Source: JARRNE01 sp963824085 (GTDB lineage Bacteria; Pseudomonadota; Gammaproteobacteria; Chromatiales; Chromatiaceae). Taken from it: DNA of 64,000 nucleotides. This document shows positions 7,989 through 16,415 of the stretch, piece by piece (position 1 is the first letter of the stretch; the number at the start of each line of letters is the position of its first letter). The stretch lies in contig CAWGNT010000026.1 of the NCBI GenBank assembly GCA_963824085.1, positions 1 through 64,000 on the forward strand, read 5' to 3'. The notes beneath the pieces are model-generated. The model was not told the DNA's origin. It did no database searches and worked only from the letters and a program-made list of their open reading frames with translations. Position numbers and translations under genes: made by a program.

Positions 7989-8005
7989 TGCACGTCAACG
8001 GTGCG
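7989..8005. promoter_or_regulatory. Putative NtrC-binding site 2 upstream of amtB
   Basis: TGCAC-N7-GTGCG, again with exact GCAC-N7-GTGC spacing and one half-site matching the NtrC consensus completely. It overlaps a short tandem duplication (CGTGCACGTCA twice, 7976-7997). Paired sites on roughly the same helix face, upstream of a sigma-54 promoter, are the classic enhancer arrangement of nitrogen-regulated genes. Confidence 0.6.
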
Positions 8006-8045
8006 TACTTCTTCGTCACGTCCGCGACTTAGGCGCACCGATTCG

Positions 8046-8060
8046 TGGCATATCTGCCGC
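8046..8060 (+). promoter_or_regulatory. Putative sigma-54 (-24/-12) promoter of amtB
   Basis: TGGCATATCTGCCGC has the invariant GG and GC separated by ten bases, with TGGCA matching the -24 element. The -12 half is weaker (CCGC rather than TTGC). It sits 80 bases before the amtB start and downstream of two NtrC-type sites, so the assignment rests on the combined arrangement. Confidence 0.55.
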
Positions 8061-8139
8061 GCAGCGGCCTGTACGTGAGGCGAGGCGCGTGCGGTACGAT
8101 TTCTGCTACTAGCGGGCGGGTTGCGGTCAATAGGAACAA

Positions 8140-9348
8140 ATGATGGAAAAGCTGCAGGCAGGCACAGACGTCTTCTTTATGCTCATCGGAGCCGCCATGG
8201 TGCTCGCGATGCACGCCGGCTTTGCGTTTCTCGAGGTCGGGACGGTCCGAGCCAAGAATCAGGTCAACGCGCTGGTGAAGATCATGAGCGATTTCGCGAT
8301 CTCTACGATCGCGTACTTCTTCGTGGGCTACACCATTGCCTATGGAATAGACTTCTTCGCCCCCGCCAGCGCCCTCACGGACCAGAACGGCTACGAGCTT
8401 GTCAAGTTCTTCTTTTTGCTAACGTTTGCCGCGGCTATTCCAGCCATCGTCTCCGGTGGGATCGCTGAGCGTGCGGCCTTCTATCCGCAACTGCTCGCGT
8501 CCGCGATCCTCGTCAGCCTCGTCTATCCCTTCTTCGAAGGGATCGTCTGGCACAGCAATTTCGGTGTTCAGGCCTGGATCGCACAAACCTTCGGTGCACC
8601 ATTCCATGACTTTGCGGGCTCCGTTGTGGTGCACGCGATGGGAGGCTGGATTGCGCTGGCTGCTGTCCTGCTCCTGGGGCCTCGCTCAGGTCGCTATCGC
8701 AAGGATGGGGCCATGACGTCGCATCCGCCCTCGTCCATTCCATTCCTGTCCTTGGGCGCCTGGACGCTCACGGTGGGTTGGTTCGGATTCAACGTCATGT
8801 CGGCGCAGACAGTCGAGGCAGTGAGTGGCCTGGTCGCGGTCAACAGTCTGATGGCGATGGCGGGAGGCATCCTGGCCGCTCTGGTGGCAGGGAAGAACGA
8901 CCCCGGCTTTCTGCACAACGGCCCCCTCGCCGGGCTGGTGGCCATTTGCGCGGGCTCGGATCTCATGCACCCTGTCGGTGCGCTGATCGTCGGCGGCGTG
9001 GCCGGTACGCTCTTCGTCTACGCCTTCACCCTGACCCAGAACAGGTGGAAGATAGACGACGTGCTTGGCGTGTGGCCGTTGCACGGGCTGTGCGGAGCCT
9101 GGGGCGGCGTTGCCGCCGGCATCTTCGGCCTAAAGGCGCTCGGCGGCGTCGGTGGCGTCACCTTTCTGGGTCAGCTCGCGGGTACCGTGCTAGGGATCGC
9201 CGTGGCGCTTGTCGGCGGTGCGGTCGTCTACGGCGCAATTAAGCTCACGACGGGGCTCCGGCTGTCTCAGGAGGGCGAGTATGCTGGTGCGGATCTCAGT
9301 GTCCACAAGATCACGGCCCAGCCGGATTACAATCGCGGGGAGGTTTGA
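8140..9348 (+). CDS. amtB: Ammonium transporter AmtB
   Basis: A 402-residue polytopic inner-membrane channel for ammonium/ammonia. Visible features are AFLEVGTVRAKN in the first helices, Asp157 in FHDFAGS, and the twin pore histidines His165 (VVVHAMGG) and His315 (PLHGLCGAWGG). Length matches Amt proteins without a signal sequence. Two adjacent ATG codons (8140 and 8143) are possible starts. No glnK/glnB gene lies beside it, unlike the common glnK-amtB pair. The promoter region carries NtrC-type and sigma-54-type elements. Confidence 0.95.
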   Translation: MMEKLQAGTDVFFMLIGAAMVLAMHAGFAFLEVGTVRAKNQVNALVKIMSDFAISTIAYFFVGYTIAYGIDFFAPASALTDQNGYELVKFFFLLTFAAAIPAIVSGGIAERAAFYPQLLASAILVSLVYPFFEGIVWHSNFGVQAWIAQTFGAPFHDFAGSVVVHAMGGWIALAAVLLLGPRSGRYRKDGAMTSHPPSSIPFLSLGAWTLTVGWFGFNVMSAQTVEAVSGLVAVNSLMAMAGGILAALVAGKNDPGFLHNGPLAGLVAICAGSDLMHPVGALIVGGVAGTLFVYAFTLTQNRWKIDDVLGVWPLHGLCGAWGGVAAGIFGLKALGGVGGVTFLGQLAGTVLGIAVALVGGAVVYGAIKLTTGLRLSQEGEYAGADLSVHKITAQPDYNRGEV

Positions 9349-9384
9349 TGCGCAACGGCCTGGGCCCCTGCTTGGCCGTCGGTC

Positions 9385-9789
9385 CTATCTTTTCCGAAAA
9401 CTGGCAAACGCGGACTCGGTCTCGTATACCGCTACCTCGGCGACGGGGTAGCCGCCTTGCTCCACGTGCTCGAAAATCGCTCGGGCGATGTTCTCTGCCG
9501 TGGGGTTCTCGTCCATGACGTAAACGCGCTCTCCCGCCTCTAACAGCAGGGGCAGCACTGGATCATCCCGGCACAGCAGCATGTTGTGGTCCATCCCGGT
9601 GGATAGCCACGCCTTGACGTAGTCGCCGATGTCGCCGAAGTCCGCCACCATCCCCTTCCCATCGAGGGTTGCGGCTTCCAGTCGAATAACCGCGCGCGCG
9701 TTGTGTCCGTGAAGGTGTCGGCATTTCCCTTTGTGATGGAGAAGTCGGTGGCCGTAGCAGAAATGGATCTCTTTGGTGACGCTGTACAT
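9385..9789 (-). CDS. queD: 6-pyruvoyl-tetrahydropterin synthase/QueD family enzyme
   Basis: A 134-residue T-fold enzyme likely to make 6-carboxytetrahydropterin for queuosine synthesis. Zinc ligands are visible: His14 in FCYGHRL and His27/His29 in CRHLHGH, the last forming the CxxxHGH signature with Cys23. MDHNMLL and PTAENIARAIFEH are also conserved. The ATG at 9789 places the first strand (YSVTKEIHFCYGH) correctly; an upstream ATG adds eleven residues without homology. It is convergent with amtB. A biosynthetic rather than pterin-recycling role is inferred. Confidence 0.85.
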   Translation of the reverse strand: MYSVTKEIHFCYGHRLLHHKGKCRHLHGHNARAVIRLEAATLDGKGMVADFGDIGDYVKAWLSTGMDHNMLLCRDDPVLPLLLEAGERVYVMDENPTAENIARAIFEHVEQGGYPVAEVAVYETESAFASFRKR

Positions 9790-9962
9790 GAGGGGTCTCG
9801 ACAGGGGCGGCATGCGCGCCATTTCCGTGCCGCACCCACGTCCGGCACAGCGGCCTCTATCCTAACCGAACTAGGGTGTCGCGACGGCCACTGGTCGCGG
9901 TGATGGGGCGGACGGCCGGAGCGGTGCCGCCGTCGTGCGGCATTGGTGGCCAGTGACTGAAA

Positions 9963-12900
9963 TTAGCCCAGCTCTGCCAGTCTGCGCGGCATTTCGATTC
10001 GATATCCTTGGGCGTAGTCGACCCCGATTTCACGCAGGTGCACCAGGATGTCGTCGTCTTCGACATATTCGGCAATGGTGCGTTTGCCCATGAAATGGCC
10101 GATTTCGTGGATGGACTTCACCACCCCGTAATCCGCAGGGTCTCTGTGGATGCCGCGAACGAACGCTCCGTCGATCTTCAGCCAGTCCACTGGGAGCTGC
10201 CTCAAATAGGAATAGGATGAAAAGCCGCTGCCGAAGTCGTCGAGCGCGAACGAGGAACCCATGCTTTTTATGGCGCGAATGATATGTGAGGCGCGGCTCA
10301 GGTTGGTGATTGCCACCGTTTCGGTGGCTTCGAAGCTGATCCTTTCGGGGGATACACCGGTCTCGGAAAACAGGGCATGAAGAAAGTCGACGATGCCCTC
10401 GTCGTTCATGCTCTGCCCGGAGAGGTTGATGGCCAATCCCCCCAGGCGCTCCAGCTCACCAGGGTGCTCTGCCGCCCACTCGAATGCCGTTCGAGCAACC
10501 CAGCGATCGACGGCCCACATGCGGTTGTAGCTTTCGGCGGCGGCGATGAAGTGGTTGATGTCGAGAGACTCCCCGTCCTCGTCATGGATGCCCAAGAGGA
10601 CCTCGTAATGGAGCTCGAGACCAGAAGCGGGATCAACGGGGGCGATGCGCTGGCAGCGCAGATCCAGCGAGCCCCGATCCAATGCCTGATCCACCCGTTT
10701 CAGCCACTCCATCGAGCTCTTTCGCCGATGTATGACGCCATCGTTACCGCTGTAAAGGATGCAGCGGTTGCCTCCGCCACGCTTTGCCGCAAACAAGGTG
10801 GCGTCTGCCGTCTGGAGCACGTCCGCGCAGGAGGCATTGGTTTCGGCAAGATCGATCACGCCGACACTAACGGAGGCCGGGATCCCGGCCCCTTCCCAGG
10901 CAAAAGACATATCTGCGACGGAGCGCCGAAAAGCGTCCGCCAGCTGGAGGCCGCGGTCCTTCGCGCACCGCGTGATGGTGGCGGCGAACTGGTCACCGCC
11001 CAGGTTGGCCAAGATACCCTTTCCTGCGAACTGTTCTTTGAGCAAGCGAGAGATTGCAACCCGCAGCTGGTCTGCCGCTTCAAGGCCGAACGTGTTCCGC
11101 AACACCGTGAACTGGTCGACGTCTATCCAAAGGAGTACGTGGGGAATGCCGGCGCGCGCGTCTGCCAGGGTGCGTGCCAAGAGCGTTTGAAATCGTGAAG
11201 GATTGTTCAGGTCTGTGAGATCGTCGCTAGCGGCCTGGTGCTTGACCTGCTCGCGCAGGTTGTCGAGCATCTGATCGATGGCTCGCTCGGTGAGTGGACG
11301 CTCTTCCCCTGGCTCGATCTCTACCTGGCGGGAAGCGAGCTTCCTTGTCAGCTGATCCGCGGTCAGGTCGGCCGCCTTGAATCCGCGTTGATCCACCAGG
11401 GTGTACAGCCAGCCTCCCTCGCCGATCCACGCAAGTCTCAATCTCTTTCGGGCCTCCGGCGCGCCGCGGAGCACGATTGTGTCCCCGACGCGGACGTTCT
11501 TCACACCCTCAAGGGCGGAGTGCCATTCCTCGTCACCGCCGTCGGTCGGGGGCGTCGGCGCTGCTTGCGACAGCTTGTGCGATGGGGTGTAGGGTGCCAG
11601 GTCGATGACATCCGGGCTCGTCTCGGCCAGTACCCGACGCACCCGCTCCAACAAGGCGGCCCTCTTCAGGGGGTCGACCGTGGCGAAGTCCAGGCCGGCT
11701 GCCAGTCTTTCCATGAGCTTGTCGGCACCGGGCAGCTGGTTGACGATCCGGTGAGGCTCCCCTCCTAGCCGTTGCACCAGAGCGTCGAGTGTCTCCCAGT
11801 GGGCCTGGTACCCGGGACTATCCTCGCCCTGTTTGAGCAGCGTGATCTCTAACAGGGTTCGCCAGGCAGAATCCAACAGCTCAGCGAACACGGCAGGTAC
11901 TCGTCTTCCTGCATAGCGCTGATCAAGCTCTGACTGGACGCGATCCCGGCAGTGGCGGAGGCGGTCGCGTCCGGCGCAGGCCTTGACCACACGTTCCACA
12001 TTACGCTGATATTTTTGACTCTGACCCTCTGCCAGCTCCTCGACGGAGCTGGCCAACTGCCTCAGAAGGGTTCGATCGAGAATTGTCGGGCCGTTGAGCT
12101 GGGTCAGCACGTGCTCGACGGTGTCCCTGATGCTGCGTGTCAGCCCCGCATCGTCTGCAGAGTTGATCAGCCCGCCGAGCTCATCGAGTCGGTCGAGGAG
12201 GATACGTACCGGATGGTCGTCGCGAGTAAAGAACTCGGGATCCGTGGTCACGGCGGCCAAGAGGGGCAACTGCAATCGGCGGCGCCAAGACTCTGCAGAC
12301 GAGGAGAGAGTCGCGTCCTCCTCGACGAGGTCCCACAGCTGGGTCGCAAGGTGAGCCCGTTGCCGGTCCCCACTCTCCAGACCCTTCTCGAATCCTTGCG
12401 CCCGGGCAGCGCGATCCAGCCCTTCGACGATGTCTGCGGAGCTTAGTTCTGCCGAGGGTTGGAGGTGGGTCCACAGCGTGCCGAGCGCAGACTTGGACGC
12501 GGGGGGGGGGTTGTCCCAGCAGGCCGTTGCCGAAGGTGGAAGGGTTGTTGCGGACTCGGGGGCTCGATCCCGAGGCCGAGGCGGCGGGGCTCCGGTCTCG
12601 CCTGTGGACTTGGGACCAGTTGCGGGTCTAGTTGCGCTGGTCGACTGCCGAGGCGTCGGAATTGTCCGGCTGCGCAGCCATTTGTCTCCTTCGCCCCCGA
12701 GCGCAGCCAAGAGATCCCAGTAGATAGCGCCCAAGTCCCGCTCGAACATCACCCTGGCGCATTCGAAGACAACCTGGCGAGACGGCGTTCCCATCTCCAT
12801 GGCATCGGTCAGGTCGCTCAGGGACTGGGCGATGCGGGTAGGGCTGACGGGCAGCTCGTCCGCAATGGCGCTTGGCGACGGCGCTTCGCAATCCCGGAGC

Positions 12901-13391
12901 AGCTCCTCTAAGCCTGCCAGCTCTGAAGCGAAGCGCTGCGCAAGATGCTCGGCGAGTTTCTTCGCTTCCAGCGACCGCTCGAATGATTCCTTGTCGAGCA
13001 ACGACAGCTCCTCTCCTTCGTCGGCGCAGCCGGTGGCACTGGTCTGATCGGATAGTCTGGGAGAGGGAGGTGCGAACAGCGAGCTCAGCAGATCCTCTTC
13101 GAACCGGTCTGCCCACCGATTGAGCGCGAACAGGTCCGTGGTCAGTTGCTGCAGCAAGACGTTGGATGTCGCATGGTTGGCGTGATCGACTAGCGCCCAG
13201 ATGACCGCCTCTTTCGTCTTGCTGAGGATCCTTCGCAGTGGCTCGTAGCCCGTCCGGCGGAGGGTGTGAGCGATCCCCGCTGGCTCTACCGATCCGTCGT
13301 CCAATCTCAGTGAGCTTGGCTCAAGGCCCCCGGTGGGTCTACACCCCGGGTCAGCGCGTCGTAGGAGGACGTCATGAGCGTTAATAGGCAT
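9963..13391 (-). CDS. DUF1631-GGDEF-EAL protein (cyclic-di-GMP signalling)
   Basis: About 1,142 residues. The N-terminal half matches DUF1631 (for example GYEPLRRILSKTKEAVIWALVDHAN and, near residue 630, LRLAWIGEGGWLYTLVDQRGFKA). It is followed by a GGDEF domain whose motif is GGDQF near residue 797, suggesting a weak or absent cyclase. The C-terminal EAL domain has YEVLL in place of YEALL near residue 929 but keeps other key elements: INLS, FEATETVAI, DDFGSGFSSYSYLR, LKID, AEYVE and AQGY. It is probably a phosphodiesterase or c-di-GMP-responsive protein. A ten-G run at 12501-12510 lies in the coding sequence but leaves the frame open. ATG 13391 is preferred to the start at 13412. Confidence 0.88.
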   Translation of the reverse strand: MPINAHDVLLRRADPGCRPTGGLEPSSLRLDDGSVEPAGIAHTLRRTGYEPLRRILSKTKEAVIWALVDHANHATSNVLLQQLTTDLFALNRWADRFEEDLLSSLFAPPSPRLSDQTSATGCADEGEELSLLDKESFERSLEAKKLAEHLAQRFASELAGLEELLRDCEAPSPSAIADELPVSPTRIAQSLSDLTDAMEMGTPSRQVVFECARVMFERDLGAIYWDLLAALGGEGDKWLRSRTIPTPRQSTSATRPATGPKSTGETGAPPPRPRDRAPESATTLPPSATACWDNPPPASKSALGTLWTHLQPSAELSSADIVEGLDRAARAQGFEKGLESGDRQRAHLATQLWDLVEEDATLSSSAESWRRRLQLPLLAAVTTDPEFFTRDDHPVRILLDRLDELGGLINSADDAGLTRSIRDTVEHVLTQLNGPTILDRTLLRQLASSVEELAEGQSQKYQRNVERVVKACAGRDRLRHCRDRVQSELDQRYAGRRVPAVFAELLDSAWRTLLEITLLKQGEDSPGYQAHWETLDALVQRLGGEPHRIVNQLPGADKLMERLAAGLDFATVDPLKRAALLERVRRVLAETSPDVIDLAPYTPSHKLSQAAPTPPTDGGDEEWHSALEGVKNVRVGDTIVLRGAPEARKRLRLAWIGEGGWLYTLVDQRGFKAADLTADQLTRKLASRQVEIEPGEERPLTERAIDQMLDNLREQVKHQAASDDLTDLNNPSRFQTLLARTLADARAGIPHVLLWIDVDQFTVLRNTFGLEAADQLRVAISRLLKEQFAGKGILANLGGDQFAATITRCAKDRGLQLADAFRRSVADMSFAWEGAGIPASVSVGVIDLAETNASCADVLQTADATLFAAKRGGGNRCILYSGNDGVIHRRKSSMEWLKRVDQALDRGSLDLRCQRIAPVDPASGLELHYEVLLGIHDEDGESLDINHFIAAAESYNRMWAVDRWVARTAFEWAAEHPGELERLGGLAINLSGQSMNDEGIVDFLHALFSETGVSPERISFEATETVAITNLSRASHIIRAIKSMGSSFALDDFGSGFSSYSYLRQLPVDWLKIDGAFVRGIHRDPADYGVVKSIHEIGHFMGKRTIAEYVEDDDILVHLREIGVDYAQGYRIEMPRRLAELG
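12501..12510. repeat. Poly-G tract of ten bases inside the GGDEF-EAL gene
   Basis: Ten consecutive G on the plus strand encode an NPPPA segment in a linker of the DUF1631 region. The reading frame is intact here. It is the same length as the tract that breaks the C26 amidotransferase gene. Confidence 0.9.
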
Positions 13392-13412
13392 CGCTGTTCC
13401 CTCGCAGACCAA

Positions 13413-14079
13413 TCATGTCGACGCGGCTCGCCCGATATCCAATAGAAGAGGTTGGCCGCCTTCTGTGACGCCGGTGACGCTCCGTCGTCTGGACTGTTGC
13501 ACATCCGATCTGTACGAGGTATGCATGCCGTCATCCAAAATCGCAGATGCGGAGACGAACCGCTCCGCCGTCGCTGCGGCTATGGTCGCCATGAGCTAGC
13601 CCCTAAAGGGGGCGGAGCCTAGGTAGCACGGACTGGACGGCGTCGCTTTGCCGTTGGCACGCAAATCTAGCGCCACATCGAGAACATAAGGAAACTCAGC
13701 GGGATAGCTATCGTTGAATGTCCGCGCCAGCTCCCCAGTGTCGGCTTGTGACGTCAAGTGTCGAGTCCACTGCCGTAGGATCCGCAACATGGCGCTTCAG
13801 ATCAAAGGATCGGCATTCCTCGCGCGAGCCGCGAAGAGCGTTTTCGAGGTATTGGGGCGATGAAGGTTGTAGGCCGGGGGTGGGAACGTTCTCGGCGCCA
13901 TCTCGTGTCCGGTTTGCCCAGAGCTACTCGTCTATTTCTTGTACTGAGTCAATGCGCTACACCGGATTTTTCGAAGACCTGCTAAGATTAGGCTGCGGGT
14001 GCGGAGCAAGATTCGGTGCCCTGGCCGCCGCGCGTGGTGGCTCAGCGTCTTGGGGGATTGGCGTGAAGGGGGGAAGAAG
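13413..14079. other. Long intergenic region, no clear gene
   Basis: About 670 bases between two outward-reading genes. A small hairpin (CCCCTAAAGGGG) occurs near 13600. A 64-codon minus-strand frame at 13596-13790 has only a weak ribosome binding site and no recognisable homology. I see nothing else; it presumably contains the promoters of both neighbours. Confidence 0.4.
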
Positions 14080-15294
14080 ATGCGCACGTTGGCATTGATC
14101 TCTTGTCTGGTCGCCGCTTGTGGTATCGCGCTAGGGGGGGCTTCCCAAGGCGCGGTCGCGTCCACGGCTCCGACGGCGAAGGACTGTATCCAGCACAAGC
14201 AAAGGGGACTTCAGCCCGGGGGAGGCTCGGGATCCCGGAAGCACGCAAGGGTCGCAGCGAAGAAGAACGGGGCCAGGGAGCAGGTGTCGGCGGGCCACCG
14301 GCGCCCCGTCAGCGTCCAAGACTCAGCCCACAAGACGAAGGCCAAACGGAAAACCAGTAGCAAGGCCAGTGTCCCGGTCCAGCCGCGCATACCCCGGATG
14401 GTCCCCGCGAAGGCCACCGCTCCAAACGGGAGTGTAAGCTTGAGGGCAAGCGTCTGGCACCAGCCTGCCCCCGAGCCGGGTTTGCGGACGCTCGATGAGA
14501 TCGCGGGGCCGAGAGCCAGGTCCGCGAGACAGCCGAACCTAGGCTCCATGTCCGTGCTGGTGGTGGATCAGGACCGAGAGAATGTTCTCCTTGAGAAGAA
14601 CAGCACTGTGCGGCGGCCGATCGCCTCTATCACCAAGCTCATGACTGCGATGGTGGTGCTGGACGCGAAGCAGCCATCGCAAGAGCTCTTGCGAATCACA
14701 GACGCGGACGTCGACCGACTAAAGCACTCCCGCTCCCGCTTGCCAGTGGGGACCAGGCTGACCCGCGCAGAGCTCTTGCACTTGGCCCTCTTGGCATCGG
14801 AGAACCGCGCCGCCTCGGCCTTGTCCCGCAACTACCCGGGAGGCAAACAGGCATTTGTCGCCGCCATGAATAGAAAGGCACGGTTCCTGGGCATGCTGTC
14901 GACCCATTTCGATGACCCCACCGGGCTGTTTCCGAGTGACACATCGACGGCTCGGGACCTGGAACGCATGGTGCGAGCCGCCTATACCTACCCGACCATT
15001 CGCCAGATCACCTCCAGCCCGGAGTACGTCCTTGACCACCAGGGACGACTCGACGGTGTCCATTTCCGCAATACCAACAGGTTGGTGAGGTCGGAGGACT
15101 GGACCATCGGCCTGAGCAAGACCGGCTATATCCAGGAAGCTGGCCGTTGTCTGGTGATGCAGGTGGATATAGCGGATCGCCCCATTCTAATCGTGCTGCT
15201 CCACAGCCAAGGCCGTGGCTCGCATTTCGTCGACGCCGCGCGGTTACGCCGGTGGATCGAGCGTCGGGTGCTGGTCTCGTCGAACGGTTCCTAG
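14080..15294 (+). CDS. pbpG: D-alanyl-D-alanine endopeptidase, PBP7-like
   Basis: A 404-residue serine peptidase of family S11 that trims peptidoglycan crosslinks in the periplasm. An N-terminal signal peptide (about residues 1-28) is followed by an unusually long basic low-complexity linker of about 120 residues, rich in Lys, Arg and Ser. The catalytic domain follows, with SxxK as ASITKLMTAMV, SxN as SENRAAS and KTG as SKTGY. DPTGLFPSDTSTARDLERMV is typical of PbpG. There is no C-terminal amphipathic anchor like those of PBP5/6. ATG 14080 is preceded by GGGGGGAAGAAG. Confidence 0.88.
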   Translation: MRTLALISCLVAACGIALGGASQGAVASTAPTAKDCIQHKQRGLQPGGGSGSRKHARVAAKKNGAREQVSAGHRRPVSVQDSAHKTKAKRKTSSKASVPVQPRIPRMVPAKATAPNGSVSLRASVWHQPAPEPGLRTLDEIAGPRARSARQPNLGSMSVLVVDQDRENVLLEKNSTVRRPIASITKLMTAMVVLDAKQPSQELLRITDADVDRLKHSRSRLPVGTRLTRAELLHLALLASENRAASALSRNYPGGKQAFVAAMNRKARFLGMLSTHFDDPTGLFPSDTSTARDLERMVRAAYTYPTIRQITSSPEYVLDHQGRLDGVHFRNTNRLVRSEDWTIGLSKTGYIQEAGRCLVMQVDIADRPILIVLLHSQGRGSHFVDAARLRRWIERRVLVSSNGS

Positions 15295-15311
15295 CAGAGC
15301 GGTACTGAAGT

Positions 15312-15354
15312 GCGGGTAACAACGCCGTACCTGTCGGCCGCAACTTTTCGGCTC
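15312..15354 (-). repeat. Repeat-flanking module AGAGCCGAAAAG, copy b
   Basis: On the minus strand this reads AGAGCCGAAAAGTTGCGGCC and continues with a TACGGCGTTGTTA string, closely matching copies at 162 and 33231. It abuts the outer end of repeat copy 2, as copy a abuts repeat copy 1. Confidence 0.5.
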
Positions 15355-15362
15355 TTGCGTGA

Positions 15363-15463
15363 GGGGTTGGGTTACGGGTATCGGGTGACGCCGTGAAAAC
15401 CGCCATGTAGCTTGGCGGCACCATCCCTACTGCAGGCACCCCCGTCGCCCGTAACCCAACCCC
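15363..15463 (-). repeat. Dispersed hairpin repeat, copy 2
   Basis: Perfect 16-base terminal inverted repeats (GGGGTTGGGTTACGGG at 15363-15378 and CCCGTAACCCAACCCC at 15448-15463) enclose a 69-base core. The core contains GACGCCGTGAA and GGCTTGGCGG-like text shared with the other copies. The arm sequence differs from copies 4 and 6 yet pairs perfectly with itself. Confidence 0.85.
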
Positions 15464-15539
15464 GGAAAACCGACAACCGAATCGTGTTGCCGGGACTTCG
15501 GCGCGGCTGTACTAGCGAACCTGAGCGTTACCGACGAGG

Positions 15540-15761
15540 CTAACCGGCTTGCTCCTCGTACAAGATCAGCTCTGGGAAGTACGTCTTCTCCGGATCATTG
15601 GCGGCGAGCTCCTCGGCCTTCCGCTTCGCTTCGCTGTACGTCAGCTCGTTGTCGAAATGTCCCTTGGCGAATTTCGCCTTGTCGCGCCAACCGACCCGAT
15701 AACCCGGGTCGTTCGCACGCCGCATCAGGGGGTCACCTTTTTGAGTGAGTTTGCCTGACAT
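15540..15761 (-). CDS. Small conserved-looking hypothetical protein
   Basis: A 73-residue charged, soluble protein (MSGKLTQKGDPLMRRAND at the start, EKTYFPELILYEEQAG at the end). ATG 15761 has a strong ribosome binding site, AGGAGG nine bases upstream. Composition and the good start suggest a real gene. I do not recognise a family and see no motif that points to a function. Confidence 0.6.
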   Translation of the reverse strand: MSGKLTQKGDPLMRRANDPGYRVGWRDKAKFAKGHFDNELTYSEAKRKAEELAANDPEKTYFPELILYEEQAG

Positions 15762-15991
15762 CACCGCTTCCCTCCTGGCTAAAGGACCGTAGGTGGTCTT
15801 TGCCGAATCATGTATCCGTTACCTGCTTTTTTCGCCCGCCTTTGGCGTCGAGCGGACAGTCGCGTAGGCTGCTATGCCTCCGCCGACACCCCTCGGAAGG
15901 CGAGCGAACATCCTACCCCATCCGCTATATCTTTTCCGGCAATTGCTGCTGATGCGTCCAGCCGGACGCTTGGTTACCGACGGATGGGGCG

Positions 15992-16288
15992 TCACACGCA
16001 GCCCGTGGGTTTCGGCAAGCCGCCCCACTTGCAAATGAGCTTCATGGGGCCCTTCTTGAAAGTTCCGTAAAGGTCCTTGGTCGACACGCCCATCTTCTTG
16101 GCGAAGATTCGGATAGGCGGGACAACGCCGTCGTTGTCGTACATCGCCCGGGCCTCGCGGATGTAGCCCATGATTTGATCCGTCATTTCGAAGTCGTCAA
16201 CCTGGGCGAGCTCGACCGCAACCTCTTCGCTCCAGTCGTCCCGGTCCACCAGAAATCCTTCACTGTCCACGGGGACACTCAGCGGCAT
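15992..16288 (-). CDS. dsrC: DsrC/TusE family sulfur carrier protein
   Basis: A 98-residue protein ending CKWGGLPKPTGCV. It keeps both cysteines of the flexible arm: the penultimate CysA and CysB eleven residues earlier. Proteins with both act as trisulfide carriers with dissimilatory sulfite reductase or related sulfur-oxidation systems, whereas TusE-type relatives in tRNA thiolation keep only CysA. The body (SEEVAVELAQVDDFEMTDQ, IRIFAKKMGVSTKDLYGTFKKGPMK) is typical. ATG 16288 follows AGGAG at seven bases. No dsrAB or hdr genes lie in this window, so the partner is unknown. Confidence 0.9.
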   Translation of the reverse strand: MPLSVPVDSEGFLVDRDDWSEEVAVELAQVDDFEMTDQIMGYIREARAMYDNDGVVPPIRIFAKKMGVSTKDLYGTFKKGPMKLICKWGGLPKPTGCV

Positions 16289-16415
16289 ATGCAATCTCCT
16301 CTGCTAAAAGCCGACAAAAAAAGTATGTATTTTCCCTTCCTAGGGATATGGCCGGTTGGCGGGGAATCTACCTTGCGCAGCGCGCGGGTTTTGGTTCGAG
16401 ATACTGAGCCGCCCG

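Noticed and set aside
7976..7997. Tandem CGTGCACGTCA duplication as a separate operator
   Set aside because: It overlaps NtrC-type site 2 and its other symmetric arrangement has N5 spacing, so a separate role is not supported.
13596..13790. 64-codon minus-strand ORF in the gap before pbpG
   Set aside because: Weak ribosome binding site, no recognised family; kept only as a remark in the gap entry.
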